This document shows, piece after piece, positions 47,364 to 58,659 of a stretch of DNA of 64,000 nt (its first letter is position 1; each line of letters opens with the position of its first letter). Source of the DNA: Cryptomeria japonica. Taxonomy: Eukaryota > Streptophyta > Pinopsida > Cupressales > Cupressaceae. The stretch spans positions 829,638,160-829,702,159 of the forward strand of contig NC_081411.1 of the NCBI RefSeq assembly GCF_030272615.1, read 5' to 3'. A program made the position numbers and the translations under genes. The notes beneath the pieces were generated by a model. It searched no databases. It saw only the letters and a program-made list of their open reading frames with translations, and was not told where the DNA came from.

Positions 47364-47592
47364 ATTTGTATCAAAGTTGGTCATGAACCAGTTGGTGGAA
47401 GAGTTGTTTGCGAACCATGAGGAATTCCTTTGGGTGGATAGATCGTTGATTGGAGGAAGGTTGTGCATGTGTTCAATAGATTGCCAAGTGAGAGGCAATT
47501 GAAACCAGTAGTCAAATTGCGAGTTGAGGTAGTTCACCGGAGTGAAGAAGGAGATGTCGCCTAGAAGGATGAACCCCCAGAGGGTAGAGTAG

Positions 47593-49395
47593 ATGATGAA
47601 GGATTTCAAGAAAGAGATGAGGAATGAAATCCAAAACGCATTGGTTGGTTTATGGAGGAATCCAAAATCCAAGGATGAATATGAAGAAGTTAGGGAAGGG
47701 CTTGAGGTGGAAGAGGTTGAAGGACTAGAAGACGGAAGAGATGAAAGATTCCTGAGAGTAGTGGCACAAGTGAGTAAAGTTCATAAAGTGGAAGTTTCAA
47801 AATTTTATGGAATGCTGAACCTAGAGGATCTAATTGATTAGATCAGAGAGTTGGAGGATTACTTTGAGTTTGAGGATGTCAAGGACTCATAGAGAGTCTG
47901 GTTGGCATAGACTAAGTTGAAAGGGCATGTTGCCTTATGGTGGAAAGAATTGCAGAAAGACGGAGTGGAGAATGGTGAAATGAAGATCACTCGGTGGAGA
48001 CAGATGGTTGCAAGATTTAAGGCCAAGTTCATATCGGGAGGCTATGAGTTGGAATTGTTCAAGAAGTTACAGAACCTAAAATAGATAAACATGACTATGA
48101 AAGGTTATATTGAGGAATTCTACAAGGTGATGATCAGATCTAGACATAGAGAGCTAGATAGAGAAAAGGTGGCAAGGTACATAAATGGACTTGCATTTAA
48201 CATTCAAGATGAGATGAGTATGTTGAGGGTTTCCACTATTGAAGAAGCTTACCAGTATGCTTTGAAGGCTGAGGAGAAGGTGAGAAGAAGATAGTTGAAT
48301 AACCCTAGAGGGAAGGAGATATTCAAGGGGCAGATGAGTACAGAGAAGCCGAATGTGGAAGAAGATTCAAAACCTAAGTGGAGTAAAGAACCAGAATAGA
48401 AAACATAGAGAAAATTCAGTGGCAGTACCAATAGAGAATTTCCTGACAAATGTTTCAAGTGTGGAGAAACCGGACATAGATTTTATGAATGTAAGAAAGG
48501 AATGGCAAGAAGTTTTATGGAAAATGAGGAACTAGAAGGAGAAGTTACCAGAACTGACTGTGCACCAAAGCAAGGAGAATCTCTTATGTTCAAAAGAGTC
48601 ATGATGGAGCAGAGTAGTGAAGATACTAGACCTACTTAGAGAAAGAATCTTTTTCGGACTGTGTGCAAATCAAACAATAAGTGTTGCAAGGTTATTGTGG
48701 ATAGTGGGAGCACTAATAATTTGGTATCTGAGGAGATGCTAGTGAAGCTTGGATTGAAGAGGCTTGATAATCCTTGTCCTTACAAGGTAAGTTTCTTACA
48801 AGATAATCAAAAGTTAGAAGTAAAGGAGCAGTGTTTGGTGAATTTTAATAGTGTACCTTTTAGGGATGAGGTCTTCTGTGATGTTGTATCTATGAGTGCT
48901 TGTCATGTCTTGTTGGGAAGACCTTGTAAGTTTGATAGAGGAGCTATTTATGATTGTAGAAGAAACATAATCACTATTGAGAAGGATGAGAAGAAGTTCA
49001 CATTGACTTATTTGAAGGAGAAAGAGAAGGAAGTGAAGAACCTGAGTCTTGAGAGAAGTGGTAGTACTGAGAAACTAGATGCAGAGGTTATACCGGAAGG
49101 TGGCATGAGTTTGTAGAAGGATCTGATAGATAAGCTTGATAGACAGATAGAATCGAATGATATAAAGCTTATGGTGACACACCAGATGAAGTCTTGTGGC
49201 AAAAATAAATCAGAGTTATAGAAGAAAGAAAGCAATAAGAAAAGACAACATGCATATCTAAAGCAAAGGAAGAGAAATAAAGAGAGGAAGGAGTTAGAGA
49301 ATCCAGTTGAGTTAAAGAAGAGGTTTGCAGATAAGGAAGATGTTTGGATTAGAAATGGGCATGGGGTCTTTATCCCGAATCCTTTTCGATGTTCA
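47593..49395 (+). pseudogene. Gypsy gag-protease
   Basis: One frame with about ten stops and no frameshift. It includes a Glu-rich N-terminus, FYGMLNLEDLID, the Retrotrans_gag core (GHVALWWKELQ, FKAKFISGGYELELF, VARYINGLAFNIQDEM), an intact zinc knuckle CFKCGETGHRFYEC near 48456, and a retropepsin (VIVDSGSTNNLVSEEM near 48690; CHVLLGRPCKFDRGAIYDC near 48905) with the DSG motif intact. A basic, Lys-rich tail ends FIPNPFRCS. The N-terminus before 47593 may start upstream. Stops are mostly TAG or TGA, as expected from C-to-T decay. Confidence 0.87.
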
Positions 49396-49437
49396 TGAGT
49401 TACCTCTCATGGAACATCTCTTTCTACCTGGGGTTTC

Positions 49438-49551
49438 TGATGCAAGAGCATCCCCAGTCTATGAGCAATCTTGCATCAACCAAAAATATTTCCTTTCAGT
49501 TTAGTTCTTGTTCAATTTAGTGTGCAGTTTTTTGTGTTCCTGTCGGTAGGG
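49438..49551 (+). repeat. Truncated 3' LTR of gag-protease Gypsy element
   Basis: 114 bp matching the start of 46532-47363. The match ends at TCGGTAGGG, where the terminal sequence of the next transposon begins. Confidence 0.85.
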
Positions 49552-49650
49552 TTAGTGCAGGATCAAGGGGGGCCAAAAAGTGGTGATGTGAAAAAAATAG
49601 CCTTCTTCACTCACCTAAAAAATGCAAAAATCCGTGTTGACTTTTTGCTT

Positions 49651-49676
49651 GGCCTAGGTGTCAGTACACCTTGGCC
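49651..49676. other. Imperfect terminal palindrome of transposon A
   Basis: GGCCTAGGTGT / CAGT / ACACCTTGGCC, able to form a stem-loop with one mismatch. Element B has an equivalent but different palindrome at 62385-62409. Confidence 0.7.
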
Positions 49677-49693
49677 TAGTAATTACCTATGCA

Positions 49694-50220
49694 AATCGGA
49701 TATCCAAAACGGATATCTGATTTTTATTTGTAATTTTAATTTTTAAAATATATTATATGTTACATATTATATAATATATAATCTATTATTATATTATATA
49801 ATATATATTATATAATATATAACATAATAATGTAATATTATATTATATAATAATATAATATTATATTATATTATAATATTATATTATATTATAATATTAT
49901 ATTATAATATAATATAATATAATATAATAATATATTATATTATATTATATTATAATATAATATTATATATAATATTATATTATATTATATATAATATAAT
50001 ATAATAATATATTATATTATATAATATAATATATATAATATAATACAGTACGTATTATATAATATATTAATATATTATATATGTTATTTAAAAATAATTT
50101 AAGTACAAAAATCGAATATCCGATTTTCTGAGAATTTTATATTTTGATAGTGGTAGCACATGAGTCATTTTTAACTCATGGGCCATGCGATTTCATCACA
50201 ATCTGATATCCAGTTTTTTG
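49694..50220. repeat. GGATATCC motif group (left side of transposon A)
   Basis: AATCGGATATCC at 49694, CGGATATCTGATTTTT at 49711, ATCGAATATCCGATTTT near 50111 and CTGATATCC near 50200. The phrase GTACAAAAAT precedes the motif here and also occurs on the right side near 58348. Within this span, 49741-50095 is an AT-only stretch. Confidence 0.65.
49741..50095. repeat. ATATTATAT-rich simple repeat
   Basis: About 350 bp of almost pure A/T built from TATAATATTATA-type words, self-complementary throughout. Only a short GTACGTA interrupts it near 50048. Confidence 0.9.
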
Positions 50221-50429
50221 ACAAAAGATTGCTAAAAGATAGATTCAGAGGTAAGAATTTTATCATTTTGAATCATTTTCATTCATTTTTTGTATTTTTT
50301 GTTAATGTTTATTTGATTTTTCATTGAAAATATGGATTTTTTTATGGAAACTAGGTTTTTTAAAATCAAATACCTAATTGTTTAAGTTTGTTAACTAAAT
50401 TTAATTGTTTACATTCAATTAGGTTAAAA

Positions 50430-52333
50430 ATGGGGGATAACAATGAAAACACTGACGAACCACAACTGCAACAGCCAAACCCTCATTTGCCAAACCCCCC
50501 CTCAATTCAGGGTTTGATTGCACAAAATTTGAATGAATTGAGGGGGATTGCAGAAGTATATCATAGGATCCCTCGTCTAAACCCATTGTTTGAACCTCTC
50601 ACATCGATCATAAAAAGTATGGAAACCATGACTGAGGAGCACGATGCCGCCCTTTTGTGGTGAGATTCGATGAGGGAAAAATATGCAGATGGCTTGTTGT
50701 ATAAGGATATCAAGGATCTTGAGATATCCAAAGTCAAAATCGCGTCATATTTTGTCAATCCCCATATTTGTCAGCCCGTAGATCCCAAAAAAACAAAACT
50801 TTCTATTAAATGGTGCACAAATGATGGGATTGTGAAAAACTTTTGGGATCGTTGGTGGATGGTTTTTGACAAACCACCCAACAACAATCTTGATATCCCC
50901 TTCTATTTTATAAAAAAATTGTATGCTGAGTTTGTTTTACACAAACATGTGAACTACTTTGACATCCAACCTTTCTAGGGTGTAGGTTTAGGTATGCCCC
51001 AAAATAGACCTGGGGTAGTCAGAGTAGTCCAGGGCCCGTATGTCCCCCACCTACAATGCAACATCCTGATATCATTTGTGAGGTGGCTTCACAGACCATA
51101 TCGGCTATTCACTCTTTGAGTAGGCTTTTGGTTTCTCAGGCTGCGTCAGTAGCTCAACCTACTCTTGATGGTAGGGGTGCATCCAGTGGCGTTGACACGT
51201 CATCCTCAGCTCCGCACATATGTGTGCCCCATAATTGTGTCATGTGTGGGAACGTATGCTTGGGTCCAGTAGGACAACCCATTGATCATCCTGTGGATAG
51301 TGCAGATTATGAGGTGCATGAGATGCATGATGCACCAGATGTTATTACACAGACTGGAGGATACCCTGGGGAGTCCTCACATGCTAGAGGTGAGGAGGCA
51401 CCATCATCATACATTGATGATGTAGTGGTAAGATTTGTATTTTCACAGTTCATGTTGTATTTTAATTAAATATTTATAAATTAGATAATATTGAGTACTA
51501 ATTTTTATTTACATGGTCTATTTAATAGTTGATGATTGAGGATGAGTTTAGACAGATTCAGGAGGGCACCTTGTCAGCCATTTCATTTGGCCTTGATAGC
51601 TTGACGGTACATATATTATTGCACCTAGTCATTTGTATTTTATTGTACATACATGCTCATCATTTATATTTGTATTAATTAGATTATGTAGTAACTTGCA
51701 TGTATATCTTATTTTACTCTTGTAGGGCACAAGCAGCATGAGTGCGGGGCAGTGTGATTTAGGATCTGGTAGTGCAGTTGGAGACAAGGGAATGGTAATT
51801 GAATGCAAATATGATTGAATGAATATTTTAAATAACTTATAGTGATTATACATGTCTAGAAATAGATTGATAGTTTCATATACTTGTTGTGTATATATAC
51901 AAAGAATTCTTGGCTTCACATCCTTGATGACTACACCCAGTATACCTGAAGAAGAAGAAGAGATGCCTCGAGTAGATGTGTGTTTATTTTATTTTTTGAT
52001 TAGTAGATATAATTTGTTATTATCAGTGACAATTATATGCTAACTTGTATCAATGTCATGTTTCTGAACATATGTAGGTTGTGTATGAAAATATTCAAAA
52101 CATACCTCCTCTACTAAAGACATACATCAAGAGTCCTGCAAAGTTGAAGAGAAAATGTGGAGATGAGGTAAACATGAATAGTTCAATTATAGTTCATTTT
52201 TATGTTAACTTTTTGAATGTGAATTATATAATATAACTAATATTAATCATGGTTTTTTTTTCTTGTGCAGGATCCTTCAGAGCCGAGCAATACGACGAAG
52301 ATGATCGATTTTGATGATCCATCAGCAGCTTAG
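50430..52333 (+). pseudogene. Transposon A accessory protein of unknown function
   Basis: ATG 50430 starts MGDNNENTDEPQLQQPNPHL, a Pro/Gln-rich N-terminus. A stop at 50661 and another at 50976 are in frame, and a frameshift falls near 51040. The conserved core is FWDRWWMVFDKPPNNNLDIP then KLYAEFV and VNYFDIQPF, matched in element B at 63295-63440. A Cys cluster (HNCVMCGNVC) follows. Splice sites allow exons at 50430-51429, 51529-51605, 51726-51794, about 51914-51978, 52079-52169 and 52271-52333, ending TAG with DFDDPSAA. I recognise no enzyme motif; the Cys cluster could bind zinc (inference). Its conservation in two elements argues that the family needs it for transposition. Confidence 0.6.
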
Positions 52334-52599
52334 GATGTTATAGATAGTTTTGGGATGCTTACATGTCTAGTTGGCATGTATATTTTGTATATGGACATAC
52401 ATTTACGTATTTAGACATACAGTTTGTTTCAGTTGGCATTTATGCCATATTTGTGTATGGACATACATTTGTAATCATTTGACATTTTTATATATATAGA
52501 AGTTGATATTCGATCATATAAATTGTTGCTCATCTATGCGTGGTGTTATCATGGAAATCTTTAATCTTCATTCCAATAATTAACAATGGTTAATAATGG

Positions 52600-52800
52600 C
52601 TATTTAATGAACAATACAATTCATTTCATTTCATCGTAAGTGTTGTTTTTATAATGAACAATATAATTCATTTAATGAACAATACAATACAACTCATTTA
52701 ATGAACAATACAATTCATTTAATCAACAATACAATACAATTCATTTAATGAACAATACAATTCATTTAATGAACAATACTTGATACAATTCATTATTACA
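52600..52800. repeat. Tandem 20-22 bp repeat (AATGAACAATACAATTCATTT)
   Basis: About eight degenerate copies of ATGAACAATACAATTCATTTA in a row, each with ATGAA...TTCAT self-complementarity. No coding. Confidence 0.85.
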
Positions 52801-52802
52801 AT

Positions 52803-53768
52803 GCATGGTCCTATTTTCCCCCCCACCTCGGTCAAACACTCGGAGTTTTATTAGGGTAGCAATTTTTCAGTTGGCAAAAAAATCGTTAGTCTCACTCAAT
52901 GGAATGTTGTCGCGTGGCTGATTTCTCGTTCTGCTCATCGTGATGACAAACCGTCGGCTCTGACATGTCCAATTAGGCATTATTACCCTACGCATGGTCC
53001 TATTTTGCCCCCCTACTCAATTGAACGCTCGGGGTCATACCCTACCAATGTCGTCCCTTGAGCGCCCTAAGTGCTCAAAATTGTCAAACTTTGACGGGCC
53101 CTAACTTGGAATCTATGGCACCTGCGAACATTTTGTTTAAACCTACGAGGCCATGAGAGGGGTCCCTACAAAATCCTATCTTGGTTTTTCAAGTTTCCCT
53201 ATGGTTTTATTAGGGCAGCAATTTTTCGGTTGGCTAAAAAATCATCAGTCTCACTCAATGGAATGTTGTCGCATGGCCGATTTCTCGTTCTGCTCATCAC
53301 GATGACGAACCGTCAACTTTCACATGTCTAGTTAGGGATTATTACCCTATGCATGCTCCTATTTTTCCCCCCCACTCGATCGAACGCTCGAGGTCATACC
53401 CTACCGGCGTCATCCCTTGAGCACCCTAAGTGCTCAAAATTGTCAAACTTTGATGGACCCTAACTCAGAATTTGTGGCACCTACGAATGATCCATTTGAA
53501 CCTACAGGGCCATGAGAGGGGTCCCTACGAAAGCCTACCTTGGTTTTCAAGTTTCCCTATGGTTTTATTAGGGAAGCAATTTTTCAGTTGGCAAAAAAAT
53601 CATCAGCCTCACTCAATGGAATGTTGTCGCGTGGCTGATTTCTCCTTCTGCTCGTCGTGATGATGAACCATTGACTCTGACATGTCTAGTTAGGCATTAT
53701 TACCCTACGCATGCTCCTATTTCCCCCCCCCACTTGATTGAATGCTCAGGGTCATACCCTACGCATGT
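52803..53768. repeat. Satellite-like tandem repeat, about 359-bp unit, 2.6 copies
   Basis: CACTCAATGGAATGTTGTCGC recurs at 52893, 53252 and 53610 (period 358-359), with TTTTATTAGGG(T/C/A)(A/C)GCAATTTTTC before it and CATG(G/C)TCCTATTT plus a C run after it. The units are about as similar as an old tandem duplication. It lies between the two genes of transposon A. Short ORFs here are repeat by-products. Confidence 0.92.
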
Positions 53769-55196
53769 GACATCCATGAAGGGATATGAAAGGATATTTT
53801 GTAAACAATCAGAAACCTTTAATGATAATCAAGTTGAAGCCTTAAGATTTATGCAATATGGTTCAAGTCCAAAAATGTACCCTGAAGCCACACACTCTTC
53901 CCTCTCCCAGCATACAGTAATGAGTCACAAGTTAACATAGAATTTGGAAGGATTTGATGAGAGCATTTTGATTTTACTTACGTCTTGTGTATTATAATAT
54001 AGACCAATTGGCCAATGTGACATCTTCATATGAGAGAAAAGCTTCATTTTATCTCAATACAATTGTACCTATTTCATTATTAGAAAAAATAAATAAGTTC
54101 TGCACTAAACTGCAATAAATAAATTAGTATCCTCTATATTATGGATTTGAATTGATGTTCTCAATTAGTTATTATTCCTACACCTCACACTCACAAGATT
54201 AATAATGAAATGACATTTATGATTCATCAAATGCTGACAAAGTCTAATCAAAGTTCAACTTCAAGATGTATACAACATATCATATTCAACTTCAAGATGC
54301 ATACAACTTACCATATTCAAGCTCATGCCAACCACCACTTGGATATTGTTATATGTCGATTAAAGTACAATATATGTAATAAAATCATATAGTCTTACAA
54401 AAAAGCCATCATAGACCATCTATGTCAATTAAAGTACAATTAATTTGTAACAGGGGCACACTCATAATGTGAAGTTGCAAGCCCTGTGGGAAGCATCAAA
54501 ATAGAAATTTACTAATCTGACTCATACTACTGTCAAAAGCATCAAAGATGCTACTACTAGAGAACACCATGCTCCATTGTGGAGAGAATATTAGGTGCAT
54601 TTGATGTCAGTGTCTGAAAATGAAAGAATGTTATTCAATTGCCAAAATCTAACTGACTTTATTTTATAAACCATTAATGAATAAAAATAGACAAGGTTAC
54701 TTGAGTGAAAGTTCGATGACCACCTTGACTAGTCAATGTCAAATGTTTGATTCAATAGATCATCTGTCATGACAATTTGATCCACTGTAGATGTGTCCTA
54801 GCCACATGCATTTGAATCATCTTCATGATAATAAACACAACAAGACCCACAATTTAATCTCATTAATGTACAAAGGAATATGTACCATCACCAAGAGAGG
54901 GCCTTGTCAACGACGATTGAGCTAGCATGAACCTGTATTTTTAAGAATTGTTAGTCTACAAATAAATTGCATGGATGAACATAAGTGGTGTTGCAAAAAT
55001 ATGTCCCTTCCAATTATATCGAGTGTACTCGCTATGTGCATGCAAAAACTGTGTTGCCCAAAAAAAAGGTTCATCAATAGACATGCATTTTGAACACATC
55101 CTTAATATACACGTAACAAACTTGAACATTAAGGTTTAATGATCATTGTTTGAAATGAAATACATGATAGAAAAATAAGGCACCATTAAAGACCTA
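53769..55196. other. Spacer between the two genes of transposon A
   Basis: No gene seen. A short tandem duplication TTCAACTTCAAGATG(T/C)ATACAAC lies at 54255-54308, and CAATTAAAGTACAAT-type words repeat at 54357 and 54426. Confidence 0.5.
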
Positions 55197-58100
55197 CTAC
55201 TCAAGTGTGCCTGGAGGGTCATCTCTTTGTTTAAGAGTATCCAATATTGCTTCATGATCAGCAGTAGTCACTGTCCATAGCTCTTTGGTCTTCAGTTTTG
55301 CTTGATGCTTCAACAACTTGACATTTGTAGCTATAATAAGGTGTGAATACATTATAATGGTTTTGTGTCTCTCATAGTCTTCAAATGCAGGTATGCCATT
55401 CTTTCTAATCGTGTATGTTTGCAACCAAGTTCCCATAACAACAACTAAACCTGTAGGATATGTGAACCCATCATCATCTGTCACTGGTTGTGTTAGCTTT
55501 TGTTTTCCCTGTACACATCGTGCCAACCAATATTCTGATCTCTCTTCATTCCCTTGTGGTGCAACAATTGCAAAAACATGTCCTAGCTGTACAAGATCTG
55601 ATAGATGATCATACTCAAGTGAACTTTCCATGTCATCATTTGACAAGGATATTGTTTGAGATAAAGGAGTTAGATAGTGGGGAACCCACATATCAACCCA
55701 CTAACTTGCCTCGCACTAATCCCAATCACACCGAAGACAACTCTAACAAAAACAAGCCAACGCTCGTGTCCAAATGGTCCATGTACTTGCATCTGAGCTA
55801 AGAAATGAATGCATCTTTGAAGAATCTTTAATTGTTTGACAATCCAATATATCTCCCACTGTTCCCTCCTCAACCAACCAAAAGAATCTTCTCACTGTTG
55901 AATCAAGATTACCTCCATGTGACAATGCTGAACTACACCAATCAACAATAGAATGTGCATCAGAGAAATTTGCACCTGAAATCCTCAATTTCTCCTTAAC
56001 TAGAGCTCTCTTCAAACATGCACCTGCTCCATCATGCTCTCCCTTCCCATGCCCCACCTCAAAAAAACACCAAATATGACGTATACACCTCTCCACATGC
56101 ATTCTACTCAACCAATAAAACATACGGTCATTCTTGAATTGACTTGTACAGTTATCTGACCATATTATATGTCGGTCAATTGCAATATCTTTCTCATGCA
56201 AGAACTCAAAAAAATTCTTAAAAGAATGTTGCACATACTCTGAGGAGTGTCATCTATCATCACTCATATAAAAATCATACTCCTTGATTATCTTCCTGTC
56301 CTTTTCTGTACTATCAGGAGCATGTCTATATGTAATGTGAACAAAAATAGCAATCTGGACTGAATTGTAGTACTGAGACTGTACCTCATTCTGTGGTTGC
56401 AATGTATAGTTCTCTGCAAAATCAACCACCGATACAATAGTGCCAATCGAGAAAGATTTCTTACACATCATGAATTGTTGATCCAACCACTAAGACCTAT
56501 GGGTGTGCCTTGCATACTTGTAGAAAAGATTTTCCTTAAAATCCAAAATAAAATCAGCAATACTCACTTCTCTTGAGACTAATTCGCATCTAGAACCTTC
56601 ACCTCCACTCTTCAATGTATATTTCACTGTCTCGTATCTTTTTTTCTCAACATAATTATTTCCAAACTCGTGTTCATTGCCCTCATGAAAACATGAAACA
56701 AACTTTGACAACCCACCGCATTCTGAGCACTTCTCATTCAAACAATCATTTCTATAGAAATAGCAGCCATCATCTCTAGGGCATAAAAATAGATCTTGCA
56801 AGTCTCTTGATGATCTCGGAAATAGAATTACACCACACTCCTGCAACATCTCATTAGTATGCATCGTAGAACGAATATGACATAAAAGTTCATGGTACAT
56901 TGAAAACTCCACATGGTACTTGCAACAATAGGTATTGCGAATCTTAAGAGGAACACCATAAAATGGTTTCAAAGATTCAAAGGCCCTTTGTTATATTTGC
57001 AAAGTTGGATGTAATTCACAAAATGTTTTGTACAACATTGTTTGGCTTGATTCCAAGAAATGTTTGGGATGCGGTGTGCAGTCTCGGTTGCCGATTCTTA
57101 ATTTCAAAATGTCCTTTACTTTGGGTGACACTCTAGAATTAGAGTGCCAAAATTGTTGAATCTCTTCCTTCACATTGTCAATCAACTTTCTATCAACATG
57201 TGGAATCCTCCCACCAAATGCCCATGTATCTTGTTGAAGTGGATTGTCAAGTCTTTGTCTTCATGCAAGTTCTCTATCCAAAGTTTTACGGTTTATGTTA
57301 AAATCAACACAAGTTTGTCTCATTTGATGAGCCTTCCTCAATTGATGGCTTACTAAGGAGGTTGTAGTCACTCTTTGAGCGGCCCTCTTATCTCTTTCTT
57401 TGGTATTCTTTCCAATAGAATTGAGAGTGTCAAATAGATTTTTTGCAATAATAGAATTTCTCTCCATCTTCTTGTTCATACGAATCTTCAATTTCTTTAG
57501 CAATGGTCTCATCTTTATCATCTTTAGCAATTGAACAAAGAGTTGGCATTGCTCGGTCAATGTGTTATTGCTAAAATTTTGGTTGAAAAGTTCTGTAGCC
57601 CACAACTGAATGGTTCTTGTTGATCTCTTGCCTTGAAGATTCACAATAATGTTCTCATTGATTTCAAATAACAATTTTTGGGTTCTTGAAGGTCTTGGAT
57701 TTGGAATTTGTCTTTCATCCATGAGAGGGTCTTCATTTCTAAAGTAATTAGGTGTTACATATTGTTCACTTGGTGAGGTAATTCCACCTTCAATGTTAAA
57801 GTTTTCCACATTTTCACCTCCTATGTCAAAATTTTCCACATGTTGAGCATTTTCATTATCACTTTCAACATTTTCAAAATTTTCAATATTTTCACTTTCA
57901 AAATCTACATTTTCATTTTCAATAACTTGTGGCACATTTTCAATTTCAATTTCCTCTTCAGTTGAAGTAACATTAGCAATATTTAACATACCTTGTCTTC
58001 TCCTTCTATGACATTCTCTATCTCTTTCTCTATACACTTCAACTTGGTCATTTGAAAGTTTTCTTTTGCATTTAGACTTCCGATGACTACTACCCTCCAT
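55197..58100 (-). pseudogene. DDE-like transposase of transposon A
   Basis: A single frame of about 968 codons from ATG 58100 (MEGSSHRKSKCKRKLSND) to the stop before 55197, with no frameshift. Stops lie near 57258, 56988, 56487, 56247, and three in 55685-55742. In order: a basic N-terminus with RERDRECHRRRRQG; an Asn/Glu-rich tract; helical DNA-binding-like sequence; a Cys/His-rich region (CLNEKCSECGGLSKFVSCFH); then VVDFAENYTLQPQNEVQSQY; HIIWSDNCTSQFKNDRMFYW; and FFEVGHGKGEHDGAGACLKR. The DFAENY, WSDNC..QFK and HGKG..DG..G triad is one I know from uncharacterised eukaryotic transposase-like proteins; the Asp residues are plausible catalytic positions. The C-terminal 160 residues look like a BAH-like or small beta domain. 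An in-frame ATG at 58172 is an alternative start. Superfamily not assigned. Confidence 0.7.
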
Positions 58101-58284
58101 TTCCCTCCACACATATGCTCCTTCATGATTAACAATGTAAGTTTTCACTTTAAGAATCTCCCAAAAGCACAAATTTGTCTCTAGCTATCTACAACTCTAT
58201 GATCATCGACAGAAAACATAGGACCCAGACTATCAGCCGTTGGAATCTACAGGATGGCCCACAAACCCTTTTTTTCTTGGTTTT

Positions 58285-58458
58285 TAGTACTAAAATTGGA
58301 TATCCGATAAAATCCGATATCCGATTTTATCAGATATCTGATTTTAGTACAAAAATATGTGGTCCCCCAAAAAAATTCCTATTGCTACCATTTATGAACT
58401 AAACTACCACATGGCAGAAATCCGATATCCGAATAAATCAGATATCAGATTTTATTGG
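58285..58458. repeat. GGATATCCGATTTT motif group (right side of transposon A)
   Basis: Five or more copies of ATCCGATATCCGATTTT or CAGATATCTGATTTT words in 170 bp, in overlapping palindromic arrangement, just upstream of the transposase start. The same words occur at the left end. Confidence 0.8.
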
Positions 58459-58464
58459 TCATAT

Positions 58465-58502
58465 TTTAGAGAGAGAGAGGGATAGAAGGAGAGGGAGAGA
58501 GG

Positions 58503-58573
<71 letters not shown>

Positions 58574-58655
58574 GGGGAGAGAGAGAAAGAGAGCAGAGAG
58601 GGAGAGAGGGAGGGAGAGAGAGAGAGAGAGAGTGAGAGAGAGAGAGAGAAGGACA
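58465..58655. repeat. (GA)n microsatellite
   Basis: About 190 bp of GAGAGA with occasional GGG. The Ser/Leu frames on the minus strand are artefacts. Confidence 0.97.
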
Positions 58656-58659
58656 TGAT

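Larger units (their letters stand above)
46532..49551 (+). mobile_element. Short Ty3/Gypsy element with gag-protease only, 3' LTR truncated
   Basis: An 832-bp 5' LTR (46532-47363) is followed by a PBS-like ATTTGTATCAAAG, one gag-protease frame, and then the first 114 bp of a 3' LTR (49438-49551) that matches the start of the 5' LTR (TGATGCA(G/A)GAGCATCCC). There is no RT, RNase H or integrase in the 2 kb interior. Plant elements of this build are known as gag-only terminal-repeat retrotransposons and depend on other elements. The 3' LTR is cut where the next DNA transposon starts. Confidence 0.85.
49552..58460. mobile_element. Palindrome-ended DNA transposon A (superfamily unassigned)
   Basis: The left end starts TTAGTGCAGGATCAAGG at the point where the Gypsy LTR is cut. 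About 100 bp in lies an imperfect palindrome (49651-49676: 11-bp arms, 4-bp loop, one mismatch). GGATATCC-type words occur near the left (49694-49730, 50111, 50201) and the right (58293-58456). Between them are a plus-strand multi-exon gene (50430-52333) and a minus-strand transposase (58100-55197), meeting tail to tail. A related start is seen at 62287. The right border is unclear: it may be near 58460 or beyond the tandem array ending at 60783. No TSD was found. Confidence 0.6.
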
